Part shown: positions 61,503 through 64,000 of the stretch, one piece after another
Layout of the letters: each line of letters begins with the position of its first letter
Numbering within the stretch: the first letter of the stretch is position 1
Assembly: GCF_029203305.1 (NCBI RefSeq)
Contig: NC_089462.1
Coordinates: 868,001 to 932,000, forward strand
From: Yamadazyma tenuis
Lineage: Eukaryota; Ascomycota; Pichiomycetes; Serinales; Debaryomycetaceae
DNA length: 64,000 bases
Reading direction: 5' to 3'
Notes under the pieces: generated by a model
Told to the model about the DNA's origin: nothing
The model's database searches: none
The model's input: the letters and a program-made list of their open reading frames with translations, nothing else
Translations under genes and position numbers: made by a program

Positions 61503-62581
61503 GTTTACAGGTTACAAACGTGAACTTTGGAGATAGGTTTGAAAAATTATTCCAATCTTTTTTTCACACTAAGAGTGAGGTAGGGAAAAATTTTTTGGAC
61601 CGCGAGAGTGGTATGCACACGAAAGGGAATACTTTGGCTGTCACGCGAATCACGTGTTAACACTTAGGGCTATTGACTGGTCCGTCTAATGAATGCAGAA
61701 AGTATTCTTGAAACTGTTTTTAAATTCATTGCCAAAGAAATATAAAGATTTGGGGGATACCAGAAGCAGAATTTCTCTGATCCTCAAGGTATCCTCCAGG
61801 AAGTAATCACAAGCTGAAACAATAAGAGAGCAGTTTCCCCATTCTCTCATGGAAAAGAAGTAATGCTTCTGAGATCCCATAACTCCTCACAGTTACTGAG
61901 TTACCATTACCCTAGGAGTTGGCCGCAATGGCGCTATTAAAACTTTGTTTCTGTTGGTATATGTTCTACGTAGCTCTTTAAGATAAAAAAGATTGCGAAA
62001 AGCCTTCGCCTTGAAGCTGCAAAATTCACAAATACTTGAACTACACAACTGAGAATGAAGGACTTGTCTAGTTTCATAGCTGCAACACATAGCTATGCAA
62101 ATAGTACCAATCCCCATGTCCTTTAGGTCAACATTACAGCTGCTGTCATGAGCAAGGACTTAGGGCCTTTCAGCCCCTATATATTGATAGAAAGCAGAGA
62201 TTAAGTATACCGGAAAAGGTATTGCAGCTATTGTTCATCACTTTTCCATCACTTTCGGTCTAAGATAGAGATAGACTTAGGAGCACTAAATTACTTTAAC
62301 TTATAACTTGCAGAAGTGCCTTTGTGTGTATGCACCTTACCACCACTTGCAGCTTGACATATTTCTATACAACCCACCGGTTCAAACTTTCTCAATGAAT
62401 TCATGTACTTATCACGATACTGTCACTTACTTGTTCTAGCTAACAATTACCTTCTTCCGACCCCTGAATTCGTGGAGGCAATCAAAAATAAAATCTAAAT
62501 CAGAGGGTAGATAATTCGTGTTTTAACTCAAACTCCTAGATTAGCCTCGCGATAAAATCACACTTGATCTAAAGTGGTGAG
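61503..62581. other. Long divergent intergenic region
   Basis: This 1.08-kb gap lies between RPS10 (leftward) and a rightward gene. Apart from the sites near 61660 it has no recognised gene. Small reading frames near 61690-62110 lack supporting features. A patch around 62080-62105 repeats TAGCT. The size suggests an extended promoter for the long rightward gene. Confidence 0.45.
61651..61671. promoter_or_regulatory. Cbf1-like and Tbf1-like sites upstream of RPS10
   Basis: CACGTG (61651-61656) and TTAGGGCT (61664-61671) lie 8 bp apart, about 150-170 bp upstream of RPS10. In Candida albicans ribosomal protein promoters use Tbf1 and Cbf1 in place of Rap1. The close pair is a good match to that arrangement; binding is inferred. 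Confidence 0.5.
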
Positions 62582-64000
62582 ATGAAGTCATTCATCAAAT
62601 CTCACAAACGTAACGAGTCGCTCCAGTCATACACCTCATCGTCGACCACCAAGAGTCCTCAGGCATCGCCGCTATTAAACCAATCATCTTCTGCGCCCAG
62701 CAGTCCCAAAAAACTCCTCAATCCCATTAAGAACTTGTTCCACAAGAGACAACCGCTGGCAGACTTAGACGATATTTTTGTCTCCAGGCCCAATTTTTAC
62801 AAGAGTCGGGACGTTAAGGTCATTTCTGAGCCCCTTGATATTGTAAGAAACTCAACGAAGAAGTCATCAAAACGATTGAAGTCCAAGCTGTCGGCAAGCA
62901 CAAATCCTGATGCTCCAGAAGAAGGTGACGTGGATTATGCTGATTCCTCTTCGGAGGGCTCCGACGACTCCAATTTCTCGTTTGTTAAAGATGTAATAGG
63001 TGGCCGGAATACCTCCATCAAGTACTACAAGACAAAGTCCACCCAAGTACCCGAACATAATCGGCCCATTTACTTTGATAACGACCAAGACCATGATATT
63101 GATGTTGATGATTATGACTTTGAAAATAACGGACTTGATGGTTATGATGGTGTTGATGACTACAATGATATAGAAGAGGACATAAACTATATTGATGACT
63201 TTGATGATGATGTCGACAAGATTGACCGACCTCAACCTGGAAGTTGCATCAGTGACGATGCAGTATTTAACCCAGAAGAGTATTCCAACCACTTTGCTGA
63301 TACCGAAGATGAAGGAGGCTATTATGGAAACATGAAGATATACTCGTTGCATAATAAGAAGCCATTCAACCAATCCTACCACCTTTCTATCAATGGAAGC
63401 AAGCATGGCTCAGATAAAAGTGGTGACGATCATGTCGATCTTCTTGATAGCTACTTGGATGTGGATCCTGACGAAATTGGGTTTACTACAGATACCCCTA
63501 AATTTGAATCTATTGACGATTTACAACTCTATGACTTGAATTCACCCTTAATTAATGGAATTAACATGGGTGGTAACACTTCCAGCAGGTTCAACAATAT
63601 CAGTCCAGCTGTGAATACAAACCTCCACCCGAATGTTAAGAGTTTCCATTTGTCAATTGACGAGATTCAATTGTATAAAGGTGAAGAAGATATTGGTATT
63701 GGCTCCAAGTCGGAAACTAAAAATCTAGCTTTCGGAGCGGTGCTAGCAGACTCGGCACTTGATGACGATGAGATCACCAACATAGAAAGTTATAATGACT
63801 ACCAGTTCCAAGACAGCTCTGATGAATTGACTAAATCACCTTCAGATACCCAAGGGTATTCGGAGGCTCAAGCAGAAATTGACATGACCTTGAAAAACTT
63901 AGAGTCATCAGCAGAACCTAAACTGGATGCTCCAAAAAGTGTTCCTCCGAGAATTAACAGACGTTCTATAAATGAACTCATGAACCTACTAGAAAATCTT
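62582..64000 (+). CDS. Long acidic Ser/Asp-rich protein, 5' part only
   Basis: This frame starts at ATG 62582 and stays open for 473 codons to the window end, so its 3' end is outside. It begins MKSFIKSHKRNESLQS, with a Ser/Pro/Lys-rich head including KKLLNPIKNLFHKRQPL. A strongly acidic, Asp/Tyr/Asn-rich segment follows (about residues 160-220). Later segments include FHLSIDEIQLYK and RRSINELMNLLENL, a possible short conserved helix. No catalytic domain is seen. The basic-then-acidic, disordered layout resembles cortical or bud-neck scaffold proteins, but I do not recognise the family. Confidence 0.75.
   Translation, partial: MKSFIKSHKRNESLQSYTSSSTTKSPQASPLLNQSSSAPSSPKKLLNPIKNLFHKRQPLADLDDIFVSRPNFYKSRDVKVISEPLDIVRNSTKKSSKRLKSKLSASTNPDAPEEGDVDYADSSSEGSDDSNFSFVKDVIGGRNTSIKYYKTKSTQVPEHNRPIYFDNDQDHDIDVDDYDFENNGLDGYDGVDDYNDIEEDINYIDDFDDDVDKIDRPQPGSCISDDAVFNPEEYSNHFADTEDEGGYYGNMKIYSLHNKKPFNQSYHLSINGSKHGSDKSGDDHVDLLDSYLDVDPDEIGFTTDTPKFESIDDLQLYDLNSPLINGINMGGNTSSRFNNISPAVNTNLHPNVKSFHLSIDEIQLYKGEEDIGIGSKSETKNLAFGAVLADSALDDDEITNIESYNDYQFQDSSDELTKSPSDTQGYSEAQAEIDMTLKNLESSAEPKLDAPKSVPPRINRRSINELMNLLENL

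Noticed and set aside
62867..63406. Minus-strand frame rich in Ile and Val, which looks membrane-like
   Set aside because: It is antisense to the Asp-rich segment of the long acidic protein; Asp/Asn codons read backwards give Ile and Val. No other support.

Overview
The window is a gene-dense piece of nuclear chromosome from a budding yeast. Most genes are intron-free. The few introns are short and keep yeast signals: GTATGT, GTAAGT or GTACGT donors, TACTAAC-type branch points, and nearby AG acceptors. Gene content fits the CUG-Ser1 group (Debaryomyces/Candida relatives): a JEN-type carboxylate permease, a delta-12/omega-3 fatty acid desaturase, an Op4-like secreted protein, tandem Pst-type flavodoxins, a tRNA-Leu with anticodon AAG, and a Tbf1-like plus Cbf1-like site pair before RPS10. 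Two CTG codons fall where a polar or small residue is expected, so CTG may encode serine. Residues quoted here use the standard code. The species cannot be fixed from the sequence alone.

Layout. 0-6.7 kb: JEN-type permease, membrane-anchored endonuclease/exonuclease/phosphatase-fold protein, GYP1, MTD1. 6.8-19.3 kb: BAS1, DOA4-like deubiquitinase, RAD51, LEU3-like regulator, PRX1, MCM6. 19.4-27.4 kb: C2H2 regulator, ECM4-like glutathione transferase, RSR1, tRNA-Leu, flavin-binding oxidase-like protein, linker histone H1, DFR1. 27.4-35.3 kb: PPS1-like phosphatase, Ser-Gln-repeat GPI protein, TAF14, STE4, a hairpin-rich intergenic stretch, tRNA-His. 35.4-41.2 kb: CDC10 septin, MRPL32, F-box/JmjC protein, PDX3, two tandem flavodoxin-fold quinone reductases. 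41.4-54.5 kb: Op4-like secreted protein, desaturase, MEF1, RPL14, CRS1, CLC transporter. 54.5-64 kb: unidentified protein, KAR4, intron-containing alpha-glucoside permease, PEF1, RPS10, and the 5' part of a long acidic protein that runs off the end.

Functional links. MTD1 lies directly before BAS1, whose budding-yeast ortholog controls one-carbon and purine genes including MTD1. RAD51 and MCM6 carry G1/S-type promoter motifs. RSR1, STE4, KAR4 and CDC10 act in polarity, mating and septation, but they are scattered rather than clustered. PRX1, ECM4 and the flavodoxins belong to redox defence; PDX3 and the 24.6 kb oxidase-like gene both have the FMN-binding split-barrel fold. This is mostly ordinary core yeast chromosome. 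I found no clear undescribed multi-gene system, CRISPR array, intact transposon or viral insertion. The most unusual points are the converted flavodoxin pair, the overlapping hairpins near 34.8 kb, the tandemly duplicated promoter before GYP1, the Ser-Gln hexanucleotide repeat, and the duplicated, Kex2-site-rich secreted protein.
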